This document shows positions 12,435-25,790 of a stretch of 64,000 bases of DNA, piece after piece. The translations under genes were made by a program, and so were the position numbers. The stretch's first letter is position 1. The number at the start of each line of letters is the position of its first letter. The stretch is from Sisyra terminalis. Taxonomy: Eukaryota > Arthropoda > Insecta > Neuroptera > Sisyridae. The notes below the pieces were generated by a model. It was not told the origin of the DNA and did not search any database. It was given only the letters and a program-made list of their open reading frames with translations. The DNA lies in the NCBI GenBank assembly GCA_958496175.1, contig OY292278.1:12958001-13022000 (forward strand), written 5' to 3'.

Positions 12435-15067
12435 CCACACCATGGATGAGAGCAACCAGGAATATAACACAAATTTACCTTACAAAATTTGGTGTAATAT
12501 TTCAAAATTCCAAGTCTAATATTTAAAATTGATAATCTTTTAGACTATGTTATAAGCATGGTTAAGGAAACTTTTAGTATAAGCCATGACCATTCCTGTT
12601 TCTTAACAACCATTCCTTAAGGTAAAAATTTCATTGTCATTAGTTTTCCTGAATCTGATTTCCCGAATGATCATTTTATCGAATAAATTCACCTCGAAAA
12701 GTAATTTCCCTGAAGCATATTTCTATGAAATTTAAAAATCATTTTCAAAGTTAAAATGAGATCACTTGAAGAAGTAGAAAAAGTACAAAAATTCAAGAAA
12801 ATTTGTGATTATTTGCACAAATCACTACTTTTCTACATTGATTGTGCTTTCATCATCATCGAAACGAATTGCAATCAGAAATAATGATTGAGTTTCGTTT
12901 ATGATCATATTTCAGCTACTCCATCCAATGATTCATAAATTGCAATAGATGCAAATGAGAGTCTGAATCAACATGTGATAATTTGTGAACTTTTCGTAAT
13001 GGTTGACTGGATATTTCGAATTGCATTTATGGATTTTCTTGTAATGAGTAATTCAAAGTTTAAAACAAAAACATTGGTACTCACATACCTGTAAAAAATT
13101 CGTATAATTTGCCATCGCTATCGAAAGAAAACATAAACATTTGTACTCATTGTTCCCATACTTGTGCTGCCACCTAAAAGTTTTTCATTTAATTTTTCAG
13201 AGGGAAAAGGTTAATTAATAAACTATCCTACATTGTTTTTAAGGAAATTGACTTCTTTAGTTTTGTAAGTAAGAAAAACCAATTATTGATTAGATAAATG
13301 AAAAATTAATGAGATGGTGAAAAATTATTTGTAGAGTATTAATATTTAAAACTTAATAAATTTAAACAACTTTACAGAATAATTCATAAAATGAATATCT
13401 AATAATATAAATATTCAATTTCATAATTCGTTGTTTTGATTTTTAATTACTACAATATGGGTTTTTTCATTTTTCAAACCAATTACTCATTCACAAATGG
13501 ATATTTTTGACTGAAAGTTTCCAAAAATATATTTTTTATATTGTACTTAAAGTTGATTCACAACTACTTGTTTTAAAAGTATGAAGCTTTTAATAAAAGA
13601 TGAGTAGTATTAAATATTTAGAATTCACAAAGAAGCTTACAAGTTACAATTAAAAACATCGAAAGACAATGATACAAAACACAAAGTTTAAAAGCAGTTA
13701 TTTATAGGGAATGTTGATGTACGTCTAGCATTGGTTCAATGAAAGTTGAAGAGTGGAGCTTTTTTCTTACTTTCTCATTAAGAAGTTTGAACTAGATAGT
13801 TTTTCATACAAAAAGCTTTTATGAGCTGTTGGATTTCTCTGAGTTGTTATATTTTATGGCAAAGCTTTTTCAATGATTCATTTATTAGTGTCTCGTAATA
13901 GAACATAAAACAATATGAAGAAAGAAAGAAAATGTTTAACTTTTTCTTCGAAATATACACAAAAAATTGGTAAAAGTTGTTGATGATCTTTCTTTGAAAT
14001 TAACGTTAATGTAGAAACTTTTTTTAAAATTAAAGTCTAAAAAGTAGCAAAAAAATATGGTGGAATATTTGTTGGAATGCAATCTGTTGCTGGTGGTGCT
14101 GGTTTTTAAACATTATTTTGATTTATTGTAGCAGAAAATTTTTTGAACGGTTCACTGCTTTTATATGCAATGCAATGGCGACCATTGTAAAATTTACAGA
14201 GAAATGCACTATTGTATACCATTGTAAGTTCAAACTGATATTGTACGTGTGCATATTTCAATATTTACAATTTTCTTGTTTTATCACAAGCAATTTAATA
14301 TGAGCTTTCTTCTCGGAATATTTTAGTTTTATTGAATTTAAAGAAGAATGGACTGCGACTGCATTTTCATTAATACAACTGGAATTTTTTGGTCAACAAA
14401 ATCGAATGATTTCTCTTGAGAAATCAAAATATCTAATGAAATATTAGACGAGTATTTTCCAAGCATTCATTATTGATGGATTTTTAATAAAAATTCAAGT
14501 CTAATATAAGGCCATTGGCCAAAACATATTTTGATAACAATCTAATGCAATACTACCAAGTCAAGATTATTGAATGATTTTAATCAAATTTATTATACTA
14601 TCTTTAAGAAATCATTTTGCATAATAATATTTTTCTAATTTCAAAAGTTATTTGTTTAAGTTTGATAGATCTATCCTCCATCTTTGATTCGTTTAACTTG
14701 AAAAAAAGAAGATAATTTAAGCAAAGTTTAACTTGCCAACCATCCACACATATAATATCCCTACTAATACGTTAACCGAATATGCTCTCACCTCAATGAC
14801 TTACCAGAAAATTGAAGAACAAGATTTGGCCAAGAGTAACTCAATTCCTTTACGTGAAAGACCTTTTGTACGATATCAAACTGCTAACATCTCCAGTGAT
14901 TAAGGGATACGTTTGATAGTGAACTCGAATTGATTGATGTAGAAGCAGTCAAGCATTTGACCTCTAGGGAATGCAAATTCTGAATAGGAATCTTATTAGT
15001 TAAGAGTGTTGAAACTGTTAAATCCAAGTCAAACAATTTTCCTCTAAATATTTGTTTGGAAAAGATT
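12435..15067. other. AT-rich spacer
   Basis: No gene. 14740-15060 is slightly less AT-rich and directly precedes the tandem duplication; no motif was recognised on either strand. Confidence 0.6.
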
Positions 15068-15795
15068 GATAACTTCATGTGGGTGATTTTATCAACAACT
15101 TTTTTATGGAAATCCCAAAAAAAAGTTAATTTTATGAATGGGCTGAAGGAATAAGTAATTTAAAGATTTATTTACTGAAAAATATAATGGAGTTAAAGAG
15201 AACTTGGTAAAACTTAAATGCAGGGGAATGACATTTTAAAAAGAATAGTGGTTTTATTTATGATAAAACCAAGTACCCTTGTAATCATTTCTAAATGTTT
15301 AAGATATTCAATAGTCCTACTTACCTTCTTACATCCCGTAAGTCTAATATATAATTTATTTAAAACAATTACTATTTTTTTCACCATGGTAAATAAGTAA
15401 TCAAATACTTATAGAAACTATACGTTAAGACTTATTTGACATATAAATTTCGAAGGTAAAAATTATTTCCTCAAATATTTCAAATAGATATGAAAAGGAT
15501 TTTTTTATGGAAAATGGGAATAGTTGTATCATTTTTATCTTACAACGTTTCCGCAGTTAGTTTTATTTTACTAGATCTTTATGGGTATTTGGTAGTTAGA
15601 ATGTGTTGAATGTATCAGACACCCGGATGTTTGATAAAAAATTAAATAATTTATTTAAAGCATTATTTCAAAAAATACAATTAAATTGCACGGAAAACTT
15701 TGTTTTTAATCTGGAACATGAGCTGGACATTTGAACCGTGGCTAGTTACTTATGACATTATTCATTCCTATAATAAAATAGGTAATATTTATTTT
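15068..15795 (+). repeat. Imperfect tandem duplication, unit 1
   Basis: Starts GATAACTTCATGTGGGTGAT; the copy begins 728 bp later. Shared blocks include AACTTGGTAAAACTTAAATG, TGTTGAATGTATCAGACACC and GAACCGTGGCTAGTTACT. No coding motif seen. Confidence 0.85.
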
Positions 15796-16612
15796 GATAA
15801 CTTTATGTGGGTGATTTTATCAACAACTATTTTATGAAAATCCCATAAAAAGTTTATTTTATGAATTAAATACTGAAAAAATAAGCTATTTAGAGGTTTA
15901 TAAACTGAAAAATACAATGAAATTTAAGAGAACTTGGTAAAACTTAAATGCAGGGGAATTACATGTTAGTATGAATAGTGGTTTCATTTACGATAAAATC
16001 AAGTACTCGTATAAACATTTCTTGAAGTTTAAGATATTAAATTATGCTACTTATCTTCTATTTGTTGCAACTATTTAAATAAAATGGAATACTTTACATC
16101 CCGAAAGTCTAATATATAATTTTATAGGAACTATTATTAATTTTTTTCCCTAAGGTAAATAAGTAATCAAATACTTATGGAAATTATACATTAGGACTTA
16201 TTTGACATTCAAATTTCCAAGGTAAAAAATTATTTCCTCGAATATATTTCAAATGGATATGAAAAGGGTTTTTTCACAGAAAATGAGAATAGTTGTATGA
16301 TATTTATCTTACAACGTTTCTGCAGTCAGTTTTTGATTCACCAGGTGGATCTTTATGATTATTTGATAGTAAGAATGTGTTGAATGTATCAGACACCCGG
16401 ATCTTTGATATTTAATATTAAAAGCAACCATTTTCCATCTTTATAGTTTACAAAACTTAAATAATTGATTTAAAGCATTATGTTTAAAAAATACACTTGA
16501 TTTGCACGGAAAACTTTCTTTTTTATCAGGAACATGAGCTGTACATTTGAACCGTGGCTAGTTACTAATGGCATTATTCATTCCTATAATAAAATAGGTA
16601 ATATTTATTTAT
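15796..16612 (+). repeat. Imperfect tandem duplication, unit 2
   Basis: Copy of 15068-15795, about 90 bp longer because of small insertions (for example near 16060 and 16410). It ends at the shared CCTATAATAAAATAGGTAAT near 16610. The divergence suggests an old event. Confidence 0.85.
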
Positions 16613-17394
16613 GTATTGAGATAAATCAATGAACAGTAGTTGTAATTGAAATATCATAAAATTCCCCCTATCATTTATTAGAACATAGTTTTTTCAATGC
16701 AAAACTTTACATTTCGAAATAACTGATAATTTTCCGTACCTGGAAATTCCTGTAATATTCATAAGTACTAATGAGGAATACTTTAAAATGGTTATCATGC
16801 AAGTAATGAAAATACACGAATCCGTGAAAAAATGTTAGAAGAAAGTTCGTGATTGCCATTATTGATTAAACTGGGTCAAATGATAGTGCAAGAGAGAAGA
16901 GTATTTCGTGAAACTTTTGTTATTGATTATCCTTTTAATATTTCGAAGCTATTAATAAATACCCCCCACGTGTAAATTATATGTATATACTACTCATGTT
17001 TTACATAATTCACATTAGAAAGCTTAATGAATTACTAATTTAAAAAAAAAACAATGTAAATTAAAGGTTAACGAGTCTGGAGTGTTTTTAATAAAACATG
17101 AGTTTTAGTTTAAAAGTACAATTAAATTACAAAGGAAAAAAAAACGAAAAATTTAAAGCGATTTGTGTTGGCTAACAAAAATTAAACGGAAGTTGGTAAT
17201 TGTAGGTAGAACAATTTAGGGTAATCATTGTAAGTTGGGTCAATTTTTCACTCCTGATAAATTAAAGAAATAATTTCGATGAAAACTGGATAAAAATTGT
17301 AACCTGTAAAACATACAGAATGAAGCATTCGGGATTTAATTTTTATAAGATGAAACAGAGATAAAGATGGTTCAAATAATTAGTTTTGTAATTA
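16613..17394. other. AT-rich spacer
   Basis: No gene or repeat recognised. Confidence 0.6.
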
Positions 17395-17915
17395 AATTTA
17401 CCATTTATTGATAAACTAATATGAGATTATGTAAAATTATTCAACAATCGAAATCTTAAATTTAATAATCTAAGTGTTGTTAATATAAAAAAAAATTATC
17501 TAAAATTATATTAAGAAATAAAGTATAAGTGTTTTTTTTATATCATTTTAATAACAACATTTTAAATATCGTCATTTCACTAAATTAGTATGAAAGTTTA
17601 ATACTTATGTAGTACTTATACCAAATAGGAGATTTTAAATTTTGGTTCGTTTTTCAACAATCAAACTTTTTAAAATCTATTTATTTTATGAACCAATGGT
17701 TGTTATCTGGAGTAATTATATATTCGGCTGAAAAACATTAAGGTATCAATTTTTGCCATACATTTCTCTGTCAATTCAAATATAAAATCTTCCATACTAA
17801 CTTTTCTTCGATATTTAGAACAATTTGATAACCAATTATTGTTATTGAAAATAAATTAAATATTCTAATTTACTTCCACGCTTTCCATCTATTTCCAACA
17901 ATTTTGTATGACCAA
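17395..17915 (-). mobile_element. CCCGCGACTTCG-family copy, head decayed
   Basis: The reverse complement of 17780-17905 matches 53035-53155 closely (CCACGCTTTCCATCTATTTCC, TTATTGTTATTGAAAATAAA, CTTTTCTTCGATATTTAG). The match continues with more divergence to about 17400. The diagnostic head is missing on its right side. Confidence 0.65.
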
Positions 17916-17949
17916 CGTCCTAATGTGCGAAATCGAAAAGCTTTTAGTC

Positions 17950-18290
17950 ATGTTAATTATCATAAAGAAGGTCATTATTTTTTTTCGTTGTACAATGTAT
18001 TTTCAAATATAAGGGCACATTTGTGTCGACGAAATTTGGAAAGTGTTTTCCTTATACGATGCAGTTATACAATAAGAAAGGGTTTTTGAAAATTTCTCCC
18101 CTAAAAAAGTGAAAAACCGTAGCAAAGTTTGTAAGGGATAACGTTTAATAAACAATCGAAATTTGAAATTTAATAATCAAAGTCTGTTTTACCCCTACCA
18201 ACGTTTTGAATGCGTAAGTATTGATAACAGAGCGCATGAGCAGAACCCATTCTGCACGGACGCACAGCAAGATAGCCAATTTATATATAT
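17950..18290 (-). mobile_element. Second minus-strand piece of the same family
   Basis: 18060-18180 (TTGAAAATTTCTCCCCTAAA, AACAATCGAAATTTGAAATT) matches the reverse complement of about 53435-53545. 18200-18290 is more GC-rich (GCATGAGCAGAACCCATTCT) and may be the head of a related subfamily. Confidence 0.5.
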
Positions 18291-18439
18291 GATGTATGCA
18301 ATTTAAAAGAGAATAAATCCTGAACAAATAGAACTAAATAGTTAAATTAAATTATATTTTTTGGCTTATTTTGAACAGTAACACTCTTTTTACAAAACAT
18401 AAACTATATTGTGGTCTTATTTAAATAATATAGTTAACA

Positions 18440-18990
18440 AAAGTTAACTTTAAACATAAATTTGAACAAAAGCTCAAACTGACATATTACCCAAATTTCG
18501 ATTACCCAGCAATCTTCCTAATTGGCTATCAAGTAGTATTGGATCGTTCGGTAACTGCTATGTAATGGAAAACAAAGTAATCGAGGATCGATCTCAATGT
18601 AAAGGTCGAATTTTCCTTGTTTTAGAGAAGGAGGTTGTCAATTGCTTGACAATCGAAAAACGTATCTAGAAAATACATCAAAAAACATTTTATTCAGCAT
18701 TTGTCGATCGTGATTGATCACTCTAATATTTGACATCTTTTCGACTGTCTGAAAAGAATTTGGCATCATTTCCTCCATTAACAATTTATTGTTTAAAGTT
18801 TTCATCATTCTTGGTTGCTACGAATTGGTGATCTCAAAGTTATAAAATTTGAGCTTAAATCACTTCATTTGGCATTAATGATCATTGCATGAAAATCGAG
18901 AACGTTTTTGGTTGCCACTTTGCGTTACTACCATGTCAAACTCGACAAGTATATAATATAAAACTATTTGCATTTTTTTGGAATATGTTG
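18440..18990 (+). mobile_element. SINE-like repeat with tRNA-like segment, copy 2
   Basis: The same family as 5280-5620. An A-box-like TGGCTATCAAGTAG (18523) is followed at tRNA-like spacing by GGATCGATCTC (18584), similar to a B box. The 3' part (18765-18985, with ACTTTGCGTTACTA) is shared with 36960-37185. The tRNA origin is an inference from the two boxes. Confidence 0.5.
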
Positions 18991-20764
18991 TCCTATTTAA
19001 TTCAAATTTTTTGGTGATATTTTTTTAAATTTTTCCCGAGCTAACAAGGCACCCGTGTCATAAATTTTTAACTGATATATAAACATCAATGCCTATAAAG
19101 ATTCAGAATTGATTCTTAAATAATTGTTTCATTTTTTCCTCTTGTAATCCGTTTTGTTGCAAGTGTTAAATGTTCAGTCATAAAATTTATGATAACATAA
19201 TTTACGTCCTAATTCATTTACACATTGTTTCATATCCAATTCAGTTCACAGTATTTTTGGGCACATAATGAATTATCATTTTAATTACACACATTTAATT
19301 CTTGGTATTTGCTTATATAAGACTAAAGTTTAGAGAAATTAGACCCTATTTTGATTTGTTGACGTGAACTGCAAATGTTTCCAGAGGTTCTTAATTTGTT
19401 TAATTCATATGTGCACTCCCTATGCGACATATGACGTTAGATTTACAGCCAATTAAAAGCGAACAAGATTTAGTTACACGCCAATTACGCGCATTAAGAT
19501 GTACTCTTGTGTTAATGGATGTGAATCTGAATTCGAATGATAAACTCTTGTTTTTCAGCGATTTCATATCCAGAAATGACATTAACTTTAACACATTTTA
19601 AAATTGAATTTTTAAATTGAAAACTAAATTCAATTTAATGGTGTTCTATCATATTTCCGTCTTAAAAGTCGTATGTGAATTTTGAATTTTATGAGCTTGT
19701 GGGCGACATGTCGTTTAAGTGTATATCGTTTTGAAAAATAATATAATTGGAAAATATGTATTTGAGTTGAATAGTTTTATGAGACAAGAAAATTTGATGT
19801 GTTTTCTACGTTTTACCTTTTTATAAAATTGGGTCGTTATTTGCGAAACGCAATTTATATATAGAAAGTACATCACTTAAGAGCTTTATGCATATTAAAT
19901 TTGCGTTCTGTCCTTTAGATCCCTAGTGACAAATGTCTCATATCTTCATTTCAATAGGTGCGTTTGTATTCACTTTCATGTTTTGGTCATATTCAAGGGA
20001 ATATCATGAATAAATTAACTTTAAGTATTATATTAGGAACTACTTCATCTATTTCTAAGAATATATGTTTGAAAACTAATTTATACATCTTCAAAATGTT
20101 CATCTATGGTTTGGGGTGCAACAAAAATTAAAAATATTATTTTTTCATTTTACAATTTTTTAAAGTAAAATTCTTTGTTACTCCCAAATGTAATTCTTTA
20201 GGTATATTGGACTAATAATAAAAATTGTATAACAGAACGTGAGATATAAATCCTTCTGGTTGTTATGAGCGTAGATGTTTCGAAATATATGCTATATATA
20301 ATATTAATTTTCAAACATTTTTGGTCGTTTTTCCAAATCATGAGTTATTGTAAGTTTTAATTTTATAATAGACATTATCAAGGAAATCAAAAACTAACAA
20401 TTTCTCGTTAGAAAATGTTAGTAACCGGGGGCTGTTAAATTAAATTTAAAATAAAAGTGAATATAACGTTTAACTAATCTTAATCAAAAATTACTTAACA
20501 ATGGTTACCAACTAAGTTTGTCAGCACTAGAATGCAAAAACATACAAAAATAATTGTAAATCCTAATCAATAACCACTTTAAACAAGACAATCATTTATA
20601 CAAACATAAGGGAACTCAAGTTGCGAAATAAGAAATGATGTTTAAGTAACTTTAACAAGAAAAAAAAATCTTATGGATTACAAAAACTTATACAGATATT
20701 CAATGAAAACATTTGTAATTTGAAGATATCAACTTAGGTCTTTTTTCATGGGGCTATTAGGTTC
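18991..20764. other. AT-rich spacer
   Basis: No gene. A slightly richer patch at 19400-19590 has no splice-bounded open frame. Confidence 0.6.
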
Positions 20765-20768
20765 TTAA

Positions 20769-21465
20769 GGGTGGATCACCGTCAGAACGTAAAAAAAATG
20801 ACTTTTTTAAAACTGCTGCCATTTTTTTATAGATATTAAAAAACCGTCTTCGGCTTGTAAAAGTTGAAGTTTTGAACAATTTTTTTTTTGCCCCGATATG
20901 TCCCCCCTTCCCCCTTTTACAGCGCTTTGAAAAAGGGTCCTCAAAAATGAGGAAGCAAACGGGAGACAAGTTTTCTCGGAAACTGGAAATCGGATCATAA
21001 TTTTTCAAAGAATGCAGGTTTTAGTAATGTGTCTTCTTGGTACTGAATTTCGAAAATCCGAAAAAAGTTGAAAATTTACAAAATGGCGCGAAAAAAGTTA
21101 AAAAAAAACGACATTTTTTGGACCTTTCCCCTCTTTCCCACTTTGAGGGAGGGAGGTTTGGCCAATTTCAGAGGTTCAGTACCAAGAAGACGTGTTGAAC
21201 TATAACACTCTCCAGTTTCAAGTCAATCCGTCGGATAGTTTCTGAGAAATATTGTCTCCCAGTTTTAAAAAGTTGATTTCGAGAAAAACGTATTTACAGT
21301 TTTTTTAAGATATTTTTTTATGTTATTATCAATTTATTCAATTTTTATCAGTGAAAATACATTAGTCAGCTATTCCAATCCTTTTAACACATTATTCTTG
21401 AATGTTATAAGAAGACATTTATGGAAAAAAAATCGAAATGTTTTTTTTCTGACGGTGATCCACCC
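20769..21465. mobile_element. TTAA-flanked MITE (697 bp)
   Basis: Perfect terminal inverted repeats GGGTGGATCACCGTCAGAA are flanked on both sides by TTAA (20765-20768, 21466-21469). A second, internal inverted pair, TCTTCTTGGTACTGAA and its complement, lies at about 21031 and 21178. There are C-rich and G-rich patches (CCCCCCTTCCCCC). The TTAA target suggests piggyBac-type mobilisation, but the ends do not begin with the CCC usual for piggyBac. No transposase sequence. Confidence 0.82.
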
Positions 21466-21469
21466 TTAA

Positions 21470-24400
21470 GCTTTATATATAAAATACCTGGACGACCGAG
21501 TTCAACTCGATTTGAAATTTCATGAAATTTTATGAAATTTCATTCAAATATGATTTGGCTATGTAGAAGTATTAGATATACAAACGAAAGATATTTAACA
21601 TGGAGATAATACTTTCAAAAAAATGCAAACCTAAAAGCTGAAGTTCAAAATATCAAAATATCGTTTTGACAATACAATTCGATAATAGATTGTTTTTTAT
21701 TTTAAAATCATTTAACAGACACATTTAAATAAAATTTGAAATTAATTGTTGAAATAAGTCTATATTCAAACCAGCACAGATTATATTCATTACGAACACA
21801 CATCAACAGATGACGCAAAAAAATTTTTTTTCCGTTTTTCGTGGAAATTTGTTTTTTCCCATTGAAGACAATTTTACAGAGAAACTTTAAAAACATAATT
21901 CTATTAAATTTCAAATTTTCATCAGAATCGTTAGAACCGTTTTCAAAATCCAAAACAAATACATAGAAGAATAGCTCGTTTAATATATAAGATATTTAAA
22001 AAAACCTACTTTTTTATGCAAGTATTTACAAATAGGATTTAAAACAATAAACTTCTAAAATTTCAATTTAGTTAATTATAATTATAAAATAAGATGATCC
22101 AAACACTAACATTGTTATAATTCATTGCGATAGTATCTTTCGAAAATGTAATAGTATTGGTGATAAATTTCAAGTACTCACATTCCTAGTTTCATAAAAA
22201 CTGGGATAAATTTCAACTTAAATTAAAATGGAAAAAAACGCTTTTAACTTTTTGTTTTCGTCAGATATATCGTTTTTGAAACGTGAGCTTTTTCAAGCTT
22301 AAAACGATGATTGAATCGTATTTCATTGAATCGTTAGTTGAATTTCAAATTATTGTAAGAGAATATGCTCTCTTTAAAAATCAAGATTATTTACAAACTC
22401 GATTTAATAATCATCAACGTCATTTTCTCGGCCATTTTTTGTTGAACCAATTATAAAATTCACACATCGAATTATTCAAAGCTTTTGGTACGATTATAAT
22501 CCGATTATCAAATGAAATAGGTTTGAAATTTAAAAAAAAAATATTGAAAAGTATATAGGAAGGAAATATTGTTATGCGTTAATTTTTAAAAGGAAACTTA
22601 TGTTTCAACAAACATTGTGGGTTAAGATCACTGCAGATCTAAACTTTTTTTAATGGTTTATAAATAAATTCTGTATCAAGTCTGCTTTATAATTTCTTTT
22701 GTAGGGGTAATCTACGGAGAAATATCCGTTTCTCGAATCTGTTTACGTGGTTAGAATTAAGGATATTGCAAAAGCAAGAGACTAAAGGATTGAATCTGAA
22801 ATTCATTAAAAAATAAATTAGTTTTGGTAATTGAAACAAAGAAAAACCTTATAATTTTTTTACGGAAGATTCATTTTTCGAAAACAATTACTTGCTTAAA
22901 GTTATTTTGGTCAAATAAAAGGTACTGTTATATTTTAACGATTAAATTATTGATTTGATAGATGCGTTCGCTAGGATTTGTTTCAGGACATGTTACAAAA
23001 ATATATTTTTCTTTAATACACTCATGTTGTAACACAATAATATAATTATTTTAACGATTGCTGCGATTTATTTTGAACTTCGAAACTTATTTGTTATTGT
23101 TCTGTTGACGGTCAATCACCATATTTAAATATTTATTTACTTTCTGGAATATCTTTTATTTCTATTTACGTTCTGAAATTTTCCAGTAAATTCAAAAAAT
23201 GTTCTGTCTTTTAACCCCGCATTAGAATTTTACGAGAAATATTCGGGAAAATCTTCCATCTCTCTTTAATCTCATTGTTAGAACTTTCGAATGTTCTAAG
23301 ACGACAATTGAAATATACTTACCCCAAAGATTGAAATCAAAATTATAATTCAAAAATAAAAGCTTTTACAAATAAGCAGTTAATTGATGTTAATTTTAAA
23401 GCGTTTTGATAACAAATCGTGTACAATTTGAAAAAAAATTCTATGTTTTCGTGTTAAATAATTTTTTCTTTTCTTCCAATAATTGTGCATAGTAAAAACT
23501 TGGATATGTTGGATTGCTGGTGGATGTAATTTTCTCTTATGTACACTGCTTCTTTGCTGCACCCAACAAAATTCTTCAGATTTTTTTAATTAACTTTCTA
23601 AATTTCTCTCTTTCATTGTCCTTTGGTATCTTCATCTTTGCTACTTTCCATCTTTAAACTAAATTTTAAACAATACAAATCCTCAATTATCGACAACACC
23701 ATTGACAAAATTTTCATTTAATTTATTTGCTTTTATAACATCTAATTATAAATTACATCTTCACAGAATTGGAGCTTATATCTATCTAAAAATTAATTTA
23801 TTATTTATGTTTTTCAGATGTATAAAGATCAATAGTTGTCTTCTAAAGAAGTTTACTTGATCAAAAGCCTCCTGTTAATGCTTAAGAATTAAATGCAGAT
23901 TTCTTGAAAATTTTCCAACACTGATTGAATAATTTTCATTGCTTCGTCAAAATGATATTTTGAAATCATTATATTTTATTTGAAGTCTTTGGTTCTTATT
24001 TTTTAAAAGATTTAAACGAAACTGATTTTCAATCACTGTTTTTTTCTATTTGAAATCATTTGACAAGAACTTTCATATCAATATTACTGTTGATACTTTA
24101 CGGTACGTTTGTCAGTGGTTTCAATTATTATGTTTCTTGGAAATTTATTGCTAGTGAAAAAGATTTAATTTTGACTTTCTTTACTTATTTTGCTTAAAAT
24201 AGAAACAATTATATTTGATTCTAGGTTCAAATAAACTTAACTGATAAAATATTTTCCTACAGTATGTTTTATCTATAATATAGTTATAATAGCACTAAAG
24301 TGTTGATACGAATATATCTTAGAATTTCAAAAACAAAGAATCATTTTATTCCTTAAAGAAAATATTTTTCCCTGTACAGTTTATTCTTCATTTATTTATT

Positions 24401-25155
24401 TAGAAACTATTTTTCTAAGTTAAAAGTTTGTAATTTTATAGAAGGAAACATGTTTTTAAAATAAATACTTGTGTTTCTTGTCAAGAACGTATGAAAACTT
24501 TATGACGTTAATTAGAAATATGTTTTAGATAAGTGTTCAGTATATGAACAACTTTAATCAAAAAGTTTTGAAGGATTATATTTTGCTTGATATATAATAA
24601 ATCTACTAAATATTATGTTATTTACATTTAGGTCTAATATATTTGGATATACATAAAAAATGCTATTTATCAACAAATATTGTGGCTTCCTTCCATCCGA
24701 ATTTAAAACAATAATTGAAAATCAATATTGGCTTAAAAATATCATTCAAATTAGAACCAGCAAACAATAAATAAAGTTATAGCACGAAAATATTCTCTCA
24801 AAAATAAATTGTAATAATGTCGTCAAAAACAAAATTGTCACAACAATTCGTAAGTTATATATCTTCTCAAATACGTGTTTGACCCTTTTAGTGATCCCTC
24901 AATATTTCACTGAAAGGTTTTCAATTTGCGGAATTTATTAAGTTTTCGTTTGCAATTTTACTGTCTGGGAAAATCAAATTTTGAACTTTACAAGTTTGTT
25001 TTTAACATAGGTACTATTTATAGAGCTCGAAACATAAATCTCATTTACTTTCTCGTGGGCACAATTGTAAGTCTTGAAAATTTTACTTGAAATACATAAT
25101 TGTTTTCAACTATGTATCTTAAATTTATTTTATCCTTTAACTTTTTTCCGACTTA
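21470..25155. other. AT-rich spacer
   Basis: No gene, RNA or transposon sequence that I can support over about 3.7 kb. Confidence 0.6.
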
Positions 25156-25441
25156 GACGATTGGAATAATAATGATTTTAATAATTAAATGAAAATCACA
25201 ATTCTGTTATTACGAAATCAAAATGTTTCCAAAACTTGATATTTGTGGGTATACTTTAAGAAAAATCATTAAAACAATTTTATTTGTTATTTTGGTTTAT
25301 CTATTTTATTTAATTTGCTGATTGAGTTTCAATGAAAATACAAAATTTCAAGAAAAACTCATTCAAAAAACTATTCTAGCACTATCTTTAACTATAATCC
25401 AAAAGTGCCTAAGAATTGTTAACAATTTTTTTTCCAACCTT
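25156..25441 (+). repeat. 286-bp tandem duplication, unit 1
   Basis: Starts GACGATTGGAATAAT. Shares AATTAAATGAAAATCACAAT and TTTGTGGGTATACTTTAAG with unit 2 at the same spacing. Confidence 0.85.
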
Positions 25442-25715
25442 GACGATTGGAATAATTATGATTTTAATAATTAAATGAAAATTACAATTCTGTTATTACG
25501 TAATCAAAATGTTTTGAGACCTTGATATTTGTGGGTATACTTTAAGAAAAAATCATTAAAACAATTTTATTGGTTACTGTGGTTTATCTATTTTAATTAT
25601 TTTGCTAATTAAGTTTCAATGAAAACAAAAAATTTCAAAAAAAATTCATTCAAAAAACCATTCTAGCATTATCCTTAACTATAACCCAAAAGTGCCTAAG
25701 AATTTTTAACAAAGA
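25442..25715 (+). repeat. 286-bp tandem duplication, unit 2
   Basis: Copy of 25156-25441 with scattered substitutions; it ends near CCTAAGAATTTTTAACAA. Its last part and the next 75 bp (to 25790) recur inverted at 36786-36905. Confidence 0.85.
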
Positions 25716-25790
25716 AAATTCTATGCTGCAACACGGTAATGCAAGACTCCTCTTCAGAAGAAAAGTCCTGAAAAAAATTAATAAATTTTG
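25680..25790 (+). repeat. Dispersed repeat, copy 1
   Basis: Contains TGCTGCAACACGGTAATGCA and a run of AGAAGAAAAGTCCTG. The reverse complement matches 36786-36905 over about 110 bp. Confidence 0.65.

Noticed and set aside
13072..13110. Minus-strand TTTTTTACAG|GTATGTGAG as a second recursive splice site
   Set aside because: Short pyrimidine tract and a weaker donor; below the level at which I trust the motif in AT-rich DNA.
22690..22745. Mini-exon after TTTCTTTTGTAG
   Set aside because: Only about 45 nt, no coding bias and a weak GTTAGA donor.
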